Source of the DNA: an uncultured Selenomonas sp.
GTDB lineage: Bacteria > Bacillota > Negativicutes > Selenomonadales > Selenomonadaceae
Assembly (NCBI GenBank): GCA_934202005.1
Contig: CAKPXP010000007.1
Span: 23,282 to 87,281, forward strand
DNA: 64,000 nucleotides
Reading direction: 5' to 3'
How positions within the stretch are numbered: the first letter of the stretch is position 1; every line of letters starts with the position of its first letter. Shown here in pieces: positions 9,112 through 17,208 of the stretch. Below the pieces are notes generated by a model that was not told the DNA's origin, searched no databases, and was given only the letters and a program-made list of their open reading frames with translations. A program made the position numbers and the translations under genes.

Positions 9112-9588
9112 CCCATCGAAACAACCGGCTCACGCTTATATCAGCTGTCCGCATACGATCGTTCGCACACATCGTACCAACACAGACAATGCGTCTCTCC
9201 TATCCCCTCGGGCTGCAACCTCATCAAGGCATCTCCGCAGCTTCGAGGCAGACACCTCTTCCGCCATCGCTACGCTCGGCACCTTCTCCTGAGGAGAAGG
9301 TCGATAAAACCGCCGCGAACAAACCATCGTTGCGTCACTCGCCTCGAACAACCTCCCGCCTCGAACAATCACGCGTACTTCCCTCTCCGCCTCCCCGTCA
9401 GCAGCGGGGCGGCTGGTGCCGGGCAGCGAACGAAGCGCGGAGCCTATTCGATGGCACGACGAGCCTTAATTCTACCGCGAACGCTTTTGCCATCGAGAGC
9501 GAAGCGCGGAGTGAGTCGCACGGCGCCTGCCGCCCCCTCCGCCTCGAACAACCTCCCGCCTCGAACAACTTGCCCCCCGCTGCCCCTT
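9112..9588. repeat. Repeat-rich spacer between trkA and the trkH pair
   Basis: About 480 bp with no credible gene. At 9225-9301 there is a family B repeat copy (GACACCTCTTCCGCC...CACCTTCTCCTGAGGAGAAGG). The phrase CCTCGAACAACCTCCCGCCTCGAACAA occurs twice, near 9348 and near 9542, and GAGCGAAGCGCGGAG-like segments also repeat. The stretch separates trkA from the membrane subunits, so co-transcription is uncertain. Confidence 0.6.
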
Positions 9589-10935
9589 TTATTCCCGTCC
9601 TTTGAAACACCCCATGACTTTCTTCGCGAACTGCGTCTGCACGAAGAGGATCACGCGGTCGCCGGGCAGCAGCACGGACTCGCCGTTCGGGATGACCGCC
9701 GCGCCATCACGCACGTAGGCGCAGACGAGGCATTCGCGCGGCAGCTTGGCCTGCATGAGCGGCTTGCCCGCCGCGGGTGCCCCCTCCTGCATGATGACCT
9801 CGACCGCCTCCGCCTTCGCGCCCTCGAGCAGCGACACCGACACGACGCCGCCGCGCCGCGCGAACGCGAGCACCTCGCTCGCCGAGAGCAGCCGCGCCGA
9901 GAGCACGACATCGACGCCCACCTTCTCCATGAGATCGACATACTCGTTGCGCGCGACGCGCACGACCGTCTTGTCCGCGCCGAGATGCTTCGCGAGCAGC
10001 GCGAGCATGAGATTCAGCTTGTCATCCTCCGTGAGGCAGACAACGACATCCGCCTCCGCCACGCCTTCCTCGAGCAAGAGATCGATATCCGTGCCATCGC
10101 CGCAGATGGCGATACCGTTCCTGAGCTTTTCCGCCATGCGCTGGCAGCGCTCGTGCTGCTTGTCGATGACCTTCACCTCGACGCCCTGCCCGTCGAGCAT
10201 CGTCGCGAGCGCGCGCCCAGTGCGTCCTGCGCCGATGACCATCACGCGGTGGATGCGCCGCGCGTCGCGCTGCACGAAATTCTGGCTGAACTTCTCGATC
10301 TGCTCAGGAATGCCGATGAAATACGCATTGTCATGCGGCAGCAGATAATCGTCGCCATGCGGGATGATCATGCGGTGATCGCGGAAAATCATCCCCGCGA
10401 GCACCCCCGGCGGCAGCTCGATATCGCGGAGCTGCTGCCGCGCGAACGGCGAACTCCGCCGCACGCGCGTCTCGAACAGCCGCACCTTCCCATGCGCGAA
10501 ATCCTCGACATTGAGCGCCGCCGGCGTCATGAGGATGCGGTTGATCTCCGCCGCCGTGATGAGCTCCGGATTCAGCATGAGGTCGATATCGAAATTCTCC
10601 TTGAGATACTCCTTGGCCTCGCCCATGAACTGCATATCGCGGATGCGCGCGATCGTATGCGCAATGCCGTGCTTCTTCGCGAGGATGCAGGCGACCATGT
10701 TCACCTCGTCGCTCGCCGTCACCGCGATGAGGATATCCGCGCCGCGGATGTCCGGCTCGTTCATCGTGATGGGGCTCGCGCCGTTCGCGTGGATCGTGAG
10801 CACATCGAGCGTATTCTTCGGCCCTTCGAGCTGTGCGGCGTCCTGGTCGACCACGACGACATCGAACGCCTCCTTCGACAAAAGCTCCGCAATGCTGTAC
10901 CCGAGCTTCCCCGCTCCGACAACGACAATCCGCAC
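9589..10935 (-). CDS. trkA: Trk potassium uptake protein TrkA
   Basis: A 448-residue cytoplasmic gating protein with two tandem RCK units, each a Rossmann NAD(H)-binding domain followed by an RCK_C lobe. The first glycine motif is VVVGAGKLGYSIAELL near the start; the second is VMVIGAGRTGRALATML near residue 232. The RCK_C parts are LLPHDNAYFIGIPEQIEKF and LLPGDRVILFVQTQFAKKV. Two units is the TrkA arrangement, as opposed to single-unit KtrA. The GTG start at 10935 is chosen because AAAGGAG lies eight bases upstream and translation then begins VRIVVVGAGKLG; an in-frame GTG at 10956 would add seven residues. It should gate the TrkH proteins downstream. Confidence 0.95.
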   Translation of the reverse strand: MRIVVVGAGKLGYSIAELLSKEAFDVVVVDQDAAQLEGPKNTLDVLTIHANGASPITMNEPDIRGADILIAVTASDEVNMVACILAKKHGIAHTIARIRDMQFMGEAKEYLKENFDIDLMLNPELITAAEINRILMTPAALNVEDFAHGKVRLFETRVRRSSPFARQQLRDIELPPGVLAGMIFRDHRMIIPHGDDYLLPHDNAYFIGIPEQIEKFSQNFVQRDARRIHRVMVIGAGRTGRALATMLDGQGVEVKVIDKQHERCQRMAEKLRNGIAICGDGTDIDLLLEEGVAEADVVVCLTEDDKLNLMLALLAKHLGADKTVVRVARNEYVDLMEKVGVDVVLSARLLSASEVLAFARRGGVVSVSLLEGAKAEAVEVIMQEGAPAAGKPLMQAKLPRECLVCAYVRDGAAVIPNGESVLLPGDRVILFVQTQFAKKVMGCFKGRE

Positions 10936-10971
10936 CCTGACCACTCCTTTCCCCACATTCGTATGATTCCT

Positions 10972-11000
10972 AGTATACGATAGGCGCTATGTTTTTTCAA
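10972..11000 (-). promoter_or_regulatory. Promoter of trkA
   Basis: On the minus strand TTGAAA (10995-11000) and TATACT (10972-10977) are spaced by 17 bp, about 36 nt upstream of the GTG start. Confidence 0.75.
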
Positions 11001-11383
11001 TCCAGCGGCCACCCCATCCCCAACGCGGCCAGCCCCATCCCCCATCATCGTGGCCAGTCTCGTCCCACCATCGCCAGCGCACCTCCGCCGCCTGCACCGG
11101 CGCCTCCGGAACTCACCTGCACTCGAAACGCCGCATCGCCCTGCAGTGCCTTCCATGGCTGCACAGTCACAAAGCTACATGTACAAACGTCCGCTTTGTG
11201 GACATTGTACATCGCCCTTGCAGTAAATCCAGCCAATCGCGCTGCGCCTGCGGCCTGCGCTCTTGGGGATTTACATCGCAAACTGCCCGCAGGCACCTGG
11301 CACACACCAAGCTCCCGCGGGCAGCTCTCCCCCCAGGGAATCACGGATTCCGTCGCCGACTCCCCAGACATCACACGGCCACC
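11001..11383. other. Intergenic spacer with a palindrome
   Basis: No convincing gene on either strand. At 11178-11212 an ATGTACAA half-site and a TTGTACAT half-site face each other across about 17 bp, which could be an operator or a hairpin. The inner GACATTGTACAT also occurs at 83-94. Confidence 0.4.
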
Positions 11384-11473
11384 TCAGCGCATGGCCGCCT
11401 TGCGGAACTCCGTCTCGCTCCTGCGGGTCATGCCGTACACCCCCGCCTGATAGATTTCGAGCATACGGATCAC
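11384..11473 (-). CDS. Possible 29-residue small protein
   Basis: A minus-strand frame reads VIRMLEIYQAGVYGMTRRSE, then TEFRKAAMR and stop. Its amino-acid composition and codon choice resemble real genes of this genome, unlike the overlapping frames. GGGAGG lies three bases before the GTG at 11473 and twelve before the ATG at 11464; a second GGAGG lies further up. It could be a genuine short gene or the surviving tail of a gene truncated by the family A repeat just upstream (11503-11667). It was not recognised as any family. Confidence 0.35.
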   Translation of the reverse strand: MIRMLEIYQAGVYGMTRRSETEFRKAAMR

Positions 11474-11502
11474 GCACCTCCCGCAACCTGCCTGTCCTCC
11501 TA

Positions 11503-11667
11503 TAGGAACCGCTGATTAAATGAGGTGCTCCGGATTTACGTGGATGCGCTGTATCTCTCTAGGAGACAAACCGGAGGCGTAGCGGGCTACGCTGAGGATT
11601 TGTCGACGACGGGAGGACAACGCAGACGCGTGAAGACGGAGTGCCGAATGAATCAGCGATTCCTTAA
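11503..11667. repeat. Repeat family A, copy 1
   Basis: Begins GGAACCGCTGATTAAATGAGG and ends GAATCAGCGATTCC, so the ends are inverted repeats. The interior has CTGTATCTCTCTAGGAGACA and TTTGTCGACGACGGGAGGAC. It is the short subtype with GGGCTACGCTGAGG in the middle. It lies between trkA and the ptsI terminator. Confidence 0.85.
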
Positions 11668-11680
11668 GGAACCGCAACAC

Positions 11681-11723
11681 AAAGGGCGACCCGTTGACTG
11701 CCTGTGCCAACGGATCGCCCTTT
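11681..11723 (-). terminator. Intrinsic terminator of ptsI
   Basis: AAAGGGCGATCCGTTG pairs with CAACGGGTCGCCCTTT on the minus strand, about 40 nt after the ptsI stop codon. The T-tract is short because the A/T bases lie within the stem. Confidence 0.7.
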
Positions 11724-11764
11724 GATCGAGGTGCTTGCCGCATCGCTTTCTTGCAGCAGCAGCC

Positions 11765-13480
11765 TCAGAGCACCTTGTGCAGATACTCGCGGATCTCGTC
11801 GCCGTCCTCGAGCTTCATGACATCGGCGAGGACTTCCTTCGCCTTGACCGAGGAAGTCTTTCGCAGCATCTCCTTGACGCGCGGGATGCTCGGCGCGCTC
11901 ATGGAGAGCTCGTGGATGCCCATGCCCATGAGCAGCACAGACGCGTAGGGATCGGACGCCATCTCGCCGCACATGCCGGCCCAGATGCCGTTGTCGCGCG
12001 CGCTCTGGATCGTGCGCTGGATGAGGCGCAGCACCGACGGGTTGAAGTGGTTGTAGAGATACGAGATGTTCGCGTTGCCGCGGTCGCAGGCGAGCGTGTA
12101 CTGCACGAGATCGTTCGTGCCGATGGAGAAGAAGTCCACATACTTCGCGAGCACCGGCGTCATGATGGCCGCCGACGGCGTCTCGACCATGATGCCGACC
12201 TGCACATCGTCGCTGTAGCTCTTGCCCTCGTGGACGAGCTCGGCCTTGGCGTCCTCGATGCGCGCCTTGACCTCTTTGAACTCCTTGACGTTGATGATCA
12301 TCGGGATCATGATGGCAACCTTGCCGTAGACGCCCGCGCGCAGGATGGCCTTGAGCTGCGGCAGGAAGAGATCCTTGCGCTGCAGGCTGATGCGCACGGC
12401 GCGGTAGCCGAGGAACGGGTTGTCCTCATGCGGGATGTTGAGGTACGGCAGCGGCTTGTCGCCGCCGATGTCCATCGTGCGGATCACGCAGAGCTTGCCC
12501 TTGCATTTCTCGACGGCTTCCTTGTACGCCTTGAACTGGTCCTCCTCCGTCGGGATCTCCTGACGGCCCATGAACACGAACTCCGAGCGGAACAGGCCGA
12601 CGCCCTCCGCGCCGTAGTTCATCGCGTTGTCGACATCCATGTGCGTGCCGATGTTCGCCATGAGCTCGACCTTGACGCCGTCCGGCGTCACCGCCGGCAG
12701 ATCCTTGAGCGCCGCGTAGTGCGCCGCGAGCTCCTGCTGCTTCTTGATCTTGTCGCTGTAGGCCGCGATCTCATCCGGCGTCGGGTTGATGGTGATCTCG
12801 CCGCGCTCGCCGTCGATGATGACATGGTCGCCGTCCGCGATCTTGTCGATGCGGTTCTCCTTGTTGAGGCCGACGATGGTCGGGATGGCGCGCGCCTTGG
12901 CGATGATGACGGCGTGCGCCGTCGTCGATCCGGAGCCGAGGAGGACGCCCGCGATCTTCTCCGTCGGCATGCCGGCGATGACCGACGGCTCGATCTCATG
13001 GCCGCAGAGGATGACCTTCTCATCGCCGATCTCCGGCTCCTTGACACCGAGGATGAACTTCGCGATGCGCTTGCCGACATCGCGGAGATCGACGGCGCGC
13101 GCGGCGAAATACTCGTCGTTCATCTGCTCGAACATCTTCGCCTGCTCCTCAGAGGCGCGCAGCACGCCGCGCGGCGCGTTGCCGAGCTCGTCGATCTTCT
13201 GCTCGATGTTGTCCGCCATCATCGGATCCTGCACCATCATGCGGTGCGCCTCGAGGATAGCCGCCTGCTCCTTCGTCTTCTCATTCTTCTGCATCTTCTC
13301 GATGCCCTCACGCAGCTGCTCGGCCACCGCCGTGAGCGCCGCCTTGGCCTTCCCCTTCTCCGTCTCCTTGTCCTCGGGCTGATAGCTCACGAGATAGCCG
13401 TCGAGATTCTGCCCCGCGAGCATGATCTTGCCCATGGCGATACCGGAGATAACGCCCTTGCCACGAATTTTCTCTGCCAT
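11765..13480 (-). CDS. ptsI: PTS enzyme I, phosphoenolpyruvate-protein phosphotransferase
   Basis: A 571-residue cytoplasmic enzyme that transfers phosphate from phosphoenolpyruvate to HPr, the first step for all PTS sugars, including the sucrose system at 46.7-50.2 kb. The HPr-binding helical domain is at about 30-145. The phosphohistidine is His 189 in GSTTAHAVIIA. The PEP-binding barrel carries LFRSEFVFMGR, DIGGDKPLPYL, GTNDLVQYTLACDR and the catalytic Cys in AGMCGEMASDP (about 502). Length is normal. It lies downstream of ptsH in the same direction, but a terminator-like hairpin (13523-13554) sits between them. Confidence 0.97.
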   Translation of the reverse strand: MAEKIRGKGVISGIAMGKIMLAGQNLDGYLVSYQPEDKETEKGKAKAALTAVAEQLREGIEKMQKNEKTKEQAAILEAHRMMVQDPMMADNIEQKIDELGNAPRGVLRASEEQAKMFEQMNDEYFAARAVDLRDVGKRIAKFILGVKEPEIGDEKVILCGHEIEPSVIAGMPTEKIAGVLLGSGSTTAHAVIIAKARAIPTIVGLNKENRIDKIADGDHVIIDGERGEITINPTPDEIAAYSDKIKKQQELAAHYAALKDLPAVTPDGVKVELMANIGTHMDVDNAMNYGAEGVGLFRSEFVFMGRQEIPTEEDQFKAYKEAVEKCKGKLCVIRTMDIGGDKPLPYLNIPHEDNPFLGYRAVRISLQRKDLFLPQLKAILRAGVYGKVAIMIPMIINVKEFKEVKARIEDAKAELVHEGKSYSDDVQVGIMVETPSAAIMTPVLAKYVDFFSIGTNDLVQYTLACDRGNANISYLYNHFNPSVLRLIQRTIQSARDNGIWAGMCGEMASDPYASVLLMGMGIHELSMSAPSIPRVKEMLRKTSSVKAKEVLADVMKLEDGDEIREYLHKVL

Positions 13481-13522
13481 AATTCTTTCCCCCAGCTGTA
13501 TGTGTCCCCTTGTACATGCGGC

Positions 13523-13554
13523 AAAAAGGCCCGTCCGCGGAACGCAGGCGGGCC
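13523..13554 (-). terminator. Terminator-like hairpin between ptsH and ptsI
   Basis: On the minus strand GGCCCGCCTGC pairs with GCGGACGGGCC and is followed by TTTTT, about 30 nt after the ptsH stop codon. Partial read-through here would make more HPr than enzyme I. Confidence 0.7.
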
Positions 13555-13583
13555 TACGCGGGGCAGCGCCCCACCCTATGCGA

Positions 13584-13850
13584 TTATTCCTCGCCGAACT
13601 TGGAAAGGACGAGATCCTTGAGCGTCTTCACGGCCTCAGCCTCATCCGGACCGTCCGCGACGATCGTGATGTCCGTGCCCTTCACAAGGCCCATGCTCAT
13701 GATCATGAGGATGCTCTTCGCATCGACCGTCTTGCCCTTCGCCTTGATCTGCACCTTGGACTTGAACTTCGTCGCCGTCTGCACGAACACCGAAGCCGGG
13801 CGAGCGTGGATACCAGTCTTGTTCTCGATCGTTACATTTGCTTCCGTCAT
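13584..13850 (-). CDS. ptsH: PTS phosphocarrier protein HPr
   Basis: An 88-residue HPr that carries phosphate from enzyme I to the sugar-specific EIIA domains. The catalytic His 15 is in KTGIHARPAS. Ser 46, in AKSILMIMSMGL, matches the site phosphorylated by HPr kinase in Firmicutes, which links it to catabolite repression. The reading frame extends upstream to 14051, but the ATG at 13850 has AAAGAGG eight bases upstream and gives the standard length. It is preceded by a leader of about 95 nt and a sigma-54-type promoter. Confidence 0.97.
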   Translation of the reverse strand: MTEANVTIENKTGIHARPASVFVQTATKFKSKVQIKAKGKTVDAKSILMIMSMGLVKGTDITIVADGPDEAEAVKTLKDLVLSKFGEE

Positions 13851-13956
13851 TTGAAATACCTCTTTCTTAGGAACTTGCGGATCCGCCGCTTCCCGCGGCG
13901 ATCCTGAGATAAACAGCGGTGCCTGCTGCACAGCCGATGCATATATCTGATTATAT

Positions 13957-13972
13957 TGCATACAGTGTGCCA
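13957..13972 (-). promoter_or_regulatory. Sigma-54 (-24/-12) promoter of ptsH
   Basis: The minus strand reads TGGCACACTGTATGCA, against the consensus TGGCAC-N5-TTGCA. GG (-24) and GC (-12) are exactly ten bases apart, and five of the six key -24 and four of the five key -12 bases or better agree. It lies about 107 nt upstream of the ptsH ATG. No good sigma-70 pair was seen closer to the gene. Confidence 0.8.
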
Positions 13973-14089
13973 ACTTCCTGCAGGCTGGGAAATTTTTATA
14001 ATAATTCCTGCAAAGCCCAGCAGCAGCGAGCCTTTTCGGAAACATTACCATGAGTTCTTCGGCTTGAAATGTATTTTTGAAAATCGTTT

Positions 14090-14157
14090 TTGGTAAATTT
14101 TACCAACTCACGCTGTTTGCTTGGTAAATTTTACGCAGGTTGGGTAATTTCTACCAT
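14090..14157. promoter_or_regulatory. Three palindromic sites, likely upstream activator sites
   Basis: Site 1 (14090-14106) is a perfect 17-bp palindrome, TTGGTAAATTTTACCAA. Site 2 (14121-14137) is TTGGTAAATTTTACGCA. Site 3 (14140-14157) is TTGGGTAATTTCTACCAT. Centres are about 31 and 20 bp apart, near three and two helical turns. They lie 118-186 bp upstream of the -24 element, the usual place for enhancer sites of sigma-54 activators, and directly after the activator gene. Confidence 0.75.
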
Positions 14158-14202
14158 ACCTCCGTGACGGCAAGCGCGGAGGAAGCAGCACGCCGCCTGC
14201 CG

Positions 14203-15888
14203 TCACTCGACAAGCCCGTACTTCCTCGCCTTCGCCGCAACGGTCTTGTGCGTGAGCGCGAGCGCGCGCCCCGCGGCGTTGAAGCTGCCGCATTTCTCGA
14301 GCGCGTAAGCAATGATGCGCTTCTCGTACTCCGGCCACGGCAGCACCGCGCCGCTCGTGAGGCGGCTCTCCTCGACCTCGCGCGCCGCGATCTCGCCTTT
14401 GAGATACGAGGGCAGCGCACTCGCGGTGATCTCCGTCGCGTCCATGAGCGTGATCACGCGCTCGATGACATTCTCGAGCTCGCGCACGTTGCCGGGCCAG
14501 CGGTAGTGCATGAGCACCTCCATCGCCTCCGGCGTGATGCCGCGCACGGGCTTCTTCTGCTCACCGCTGATCTTGCCGATGAAATGCTCGACGAGCAGCG
14601 GGATGTCATCGACGCGCTCGCGCAGCGGCGGCAGCAGGATGGGGATGACGTTGAGGCGGTAGTAGAGGTCGTCGCGGAACTCCCCTTCCTTCATCATCTG
14701 CTCGAGGTCGCGGTTCGTCGCGGCGATGATGCGCACATCGACATGCACCGTCTCCTCGCCGCCCACGCGGTCGAACTCCTTCTGCTGGAGCACGCGCAGC
14801 AGCTTGACCTGCATATTCTTGTCCATCTCCGCGATCTCGTCGAGGAAGATCGTACCGTGGTTCGCGAGTTCGAACTTGCCGAGCTTGCGCTTCACGGCCC
14901 CCGTGAACGCGCCTTTCTCATGGCCGAAGAGCTCGGACTCCAGGAGGGCGGGCGGGATCGCGCCGCAGTTCACGCGGATGAATGGCCCGCGGCGGCGGGA
15001 GCTCGCGTAGTGGATGCCCTCCGCGATGACCTCCTTGCCCGTGCCGCTCTCCCCGCGGATCAGCACCGTCGCGGAGCTCGCCGCCGCCTTCGAGGCGAGC
15101 GCGAGCACGTCGACGACCTTGCCGCTCTTGCCGATGTAGCTGCCGAACGCCGAGGCCGCCTTCTTCGTGCGCAGGAGCTCCTGCTCGAGGTACTCGGCGC
15201 GCGCGGACACCTGCGTGAGACGCTCCATGAGGTTCTGGATCTCCGTGATGTCCTTGATGACCGAGACGACACCTGCGATCTCGCCGTCGATGAAGATGGG
15301 GTTGACGTTCGCGACGACCGTCGTGCCGTTCTTCTTGTGGCTGATGACGCCGATGCGCGCGACGCCCGAGCGCAGCACGCCGACGCGGTTGCCGTGCGGC
15401 GCATGCGTGAAGACGTTCTGCCCGAGCACCATCTCCATCGTCTTGTGGACGATGCGCAGATACGACGGATTCACATAGGTGATGATGCCGCTCTTGTCCA
15501 CGACGCAGATGCCGTCCTGCACCGCCTCGAGGATCATCTGCAGCCGCTCCTGCATGAGTGCATTCTCGTGCAGCAGCTTGTCCACCTCGTGGAGTTCCTG
15601 CGGCTCATGCATCTCGAGGTCGCCCTCGAGGAACGCGGCCATCTCCTCCGCGGCCCGCTGCTCGTCGCCGCCCTCCGCGGTCACGAACACCGCGTCGCCG
15701 CGGCGCGTCTTGAGCGCGATGAGCTTCATGATGCTGCGCATGAGGAACCGCTCGCCGCGCGTGCCGCGCAGGTAGAGCTTCGTATGATACTTTTCACTGA
15801 GCTCCCGCGCGCGCTGGACGATCATCGCCGCGACGCGCGCATGGATGCCGCTCTCATTCGAGATCACGGCCTCCCGTTCCACCGACAT
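14203..15888 (-). CDS. Sigma-54 activator with HPr-like, PAS, AAA+ and HTH domains
   Basis: A 561-residue transcription activator. Residues 1-90 look like an HPr domain (SNESGIHARVAAMIVQRARE), with His 16 at the HPr phosphorylation position but Val where HPr has Pro. A PAS domain follows (about 113-215; ILEAVQDGICVVDKSGIITYVN). The AAA+ domain has Walker A GESGTGKE (279-286), the sigma-54 contact loop GAFTGA (326-331) and Walker B GTIFLDE (345-351). The C-terminal Fis-type helix-turn-helix is SFNAAGRALALTHKTVAAKA. The start follows AGGGAGG. A GTGACGGCA/TGCCGTCAC hairpin covers the stop region (14163-14205). Position and sites suggest it drives ptsH-ptsI. Confidence 0.93.
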   Translation of the reverse strand: MSVEREAVISNESGIHARVAAMIVQRARELSEKYHTKLYLRGTRGERFLMRSIMKLIALKTRRGDAVFVTAEGGDEQRAAEEMAAFLEGDLEMHEPQELHEVDKLLHENALMQERLQMILEAVQDGICVVDKSGIITYVNPSYLRIVHKTMEMVLGQNVFTHAPHGNRVGVLRSGVARIGVISHKKNGTTVVANVNPIFIDGEIAGVVSVIKDITEIQNLMERLTQVSARAEYLEQELLRTKKAASAFGSYIGKSGKVVDVLALASKAAASSATVLIRGESGTGKEVIAEGIHYASSRRRGPFIRVNCGAIPPALLESELFGHEKGAFTGAVKRKLGKFELANHGTIFLDEIAEMDKNMQVKLLRVLQQKEFDRVGGEETVHVDVRIIAATNRDLEQMMKEGEFRDDLYYRLNVIPILLPPLRERVDDIPLLVEHFIGKISGEQKKPVRGITPEAMEVLMHYRWPGNVRELENVIERVITLMDATEITASALPSYLKGEIAAREVEESRLTSGAVLPWPEYEKRIIAYALEKCGSFNAAGRALALTHKTVAAKARKYGLVE

Positions 15889-16074
15889 GGCGTCCTCCCT
15901 TTCGCGCTGATTTCCTCTCTATTATACAATAAAAGCGCTGAAAATGCGCCCCTTTCCTCTGATTTTTTCGCACCGCGGCGAAATCCGCTGATAGCCCCCA
16001 TCGCGCATCACAGTGATCAGCACCTGCTTCCTCATCGCCACAGATGAGAAAGCTCCCGAGAGAACAAGAGAAAC

Positions 16075-16104
16075 TTTACGGATGCGCGGGCGACCGTGTA
16101 TAAT
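16075..16104 (+). promoter_or_regulatory. Candidate promoter of mqnA
   Basis: TTTACG (16075-16080) and a perfect TATAAT (16099-16104) are spaced by 18 bp, about 60 nt upstream of the mqnA start. Confidence 0.6.
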
Positions 16105-16166
16105 GAAGAGGACAACAAGAGCCGCAGGAACGGTTGCGGCTTTTTCAAGCAAGGAGGATTCTGCCT

Positions 16167-17000
16167 ATGCCAGAACCATTGCCACGCGTCGGTCACATCG
16201 ACTTCCTCAACGTGCTGCCGCTCGCCTACGGCTACGTGCACGGCGGCGCGGACGACCTCGCCATCGAGCGCGGCGTCCCCGCCGTCCTCAACAGCGACCT
16301 CATCGCCGGACGCCTCGATGTGAGCAACGTATCATCCATTCTCTACGCGCGTCACGCGGACAAGCTGCGCATCCTGCACGGCCCCTGCGTCTCGACCGAC
16401 GGCGCCGTCGAGAGCATCCTGCTTCTCTCGAGAAAGCCCATCGAGGAGATCGAGGACGACCGCATCGCGCTGACGGCCAAGAGCGCGACCTCGCACGCGC
16501 TGCTCAAGATCATCCTCAGGAGCGGCTACGGCGCCGTGCCGACCTACAACGTACAGAGCCTCTCCGTCGAGCACCCCATCCCCGAGGACGCGACGGCCGC
16601 GCTCTTCATCGGCGACGACGCGCTCTACCTCTACCACCACGCGAGCCCGAGCCTCTACGTCTACGACCTCGGCGCCGAGTGGAAGAAGCTCACGGGCAAG
16701 AAGATGGTCTATGCGCTCTGGGTCGCGAGCCGGCGCTTTGCCGAGCAGGACACGGCCTCCCTCGCCCGCGTCAGCCGCGCCATCCGCGAGAGCTTCGCCT
16801 ACGGCCTCGCGCACAAGGACGCCGCCATCCGCTCCGTCCTCGGCGAGAAGCCCTTCACCTACGAGGAGCTCGACCACTACCTCGGCGGCGTCATCCACTG
16901 GGACCTCACCGAGGAATACCTCGACGGCCTCCGCACCTTCTACGAGCTCGCCGCGCGAACCGGCCTCATCGAGAAAGCGCCGGAGCTCGTCTTCGCGTGA
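16167..17000 (+). CDS. mqnA: Chorismate dehydratase of the futalosine menaquinone pathway
   Basis: A 277-residue protein of the MqnA/MqnD periplasmic-binding-protein fold. MqnA dehydrates chorismate to 3-enolpyruvylbenzoate, the first committed step of the futalosine route to menaquinone. Visible signatures are GHIDFLNVLPLAYG at the N-terminus, VPAVLNSDLIAGRLDVSNVSSILYA and ALFIGDDALYLY. The ATG at 16167 is preceded by AAGGAGG at nine bases; an upstream ATG (16134) would only add leader sequence. No other mqn gene lies in the window. It is monocistronic between its own promoter and a strong terminator. Confidence 0.88.
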   Translation: MPEPLPRVGHIDFLNVLPLAYGYVHGGADDLAIERGVPAVLNSDLIAGRLDVSNVSSILYARHADKLRILHGPCVSTDGAVESILLLSRKPIEEIEDDRIALTAKSATSHALLKIILRSGYGAVPTYNVQSLSVEHPIPEDATAALFIGDDALYLYHHASPSLYVYDLGAEWKKLTGKKMVYALWVASRRFAEQDTASLARVSRAIRESFAYGLAHKDAAIRSVLGEKPFTYEELDHYLGGVIHWDLTEEYLDGLRTFYELAARTGLIEKAPELVFA

Positions 17001-17032
17001 GCGTGACGCGCGCAGCCTACAAGATATAAGAA

Positions 17033-17081
17033 GGATGCTCCCCTCAGGCAGCAACGCCGCCTGAGGAGAGCATCCTTTTTC
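17033..17081 (+). terminator. Intrinsic terminator of mqnA
   Basis: GGATGCTCCCCTCAGGC pairs with GCCTGAGGAGAGCATCC, followed by TTTTT. Confidence 0.9.
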
Positions 17082-17208
17082 ATCATCCTGCGCGAGCGGC
17101 GCAGCCACTTGCCTGGCGCACGCGGCACGATCTGCCGTACACAGCGCAGCCGCCGCGCGGCACGATCCGCCGTTTCCTGCGCGCCGCAGCCCCTCCGGGC
17201 GCGCTGCC

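Noticed and set aside
6082..10983. Very long open frame of 1633 codons on the plus strand
   Set aside because: It is a shadow of trkH, trkH-like and trkA on the minus strand. The product is almost only Arg, Glu, His and Ala, and it ignores the clear terminators, promoters and domains of the real genes.
11503..11743. Small frames inside family A repeats
   Set aside because: Each copy gives different, non-conserved peptides; the element evolves as structured DNA, not as coding sequence.
12786..13382. Plus-strand frame inside ptsI
   Set aside because: Antisense shadow of ptsI with low-complexity Ser/Ala composition.
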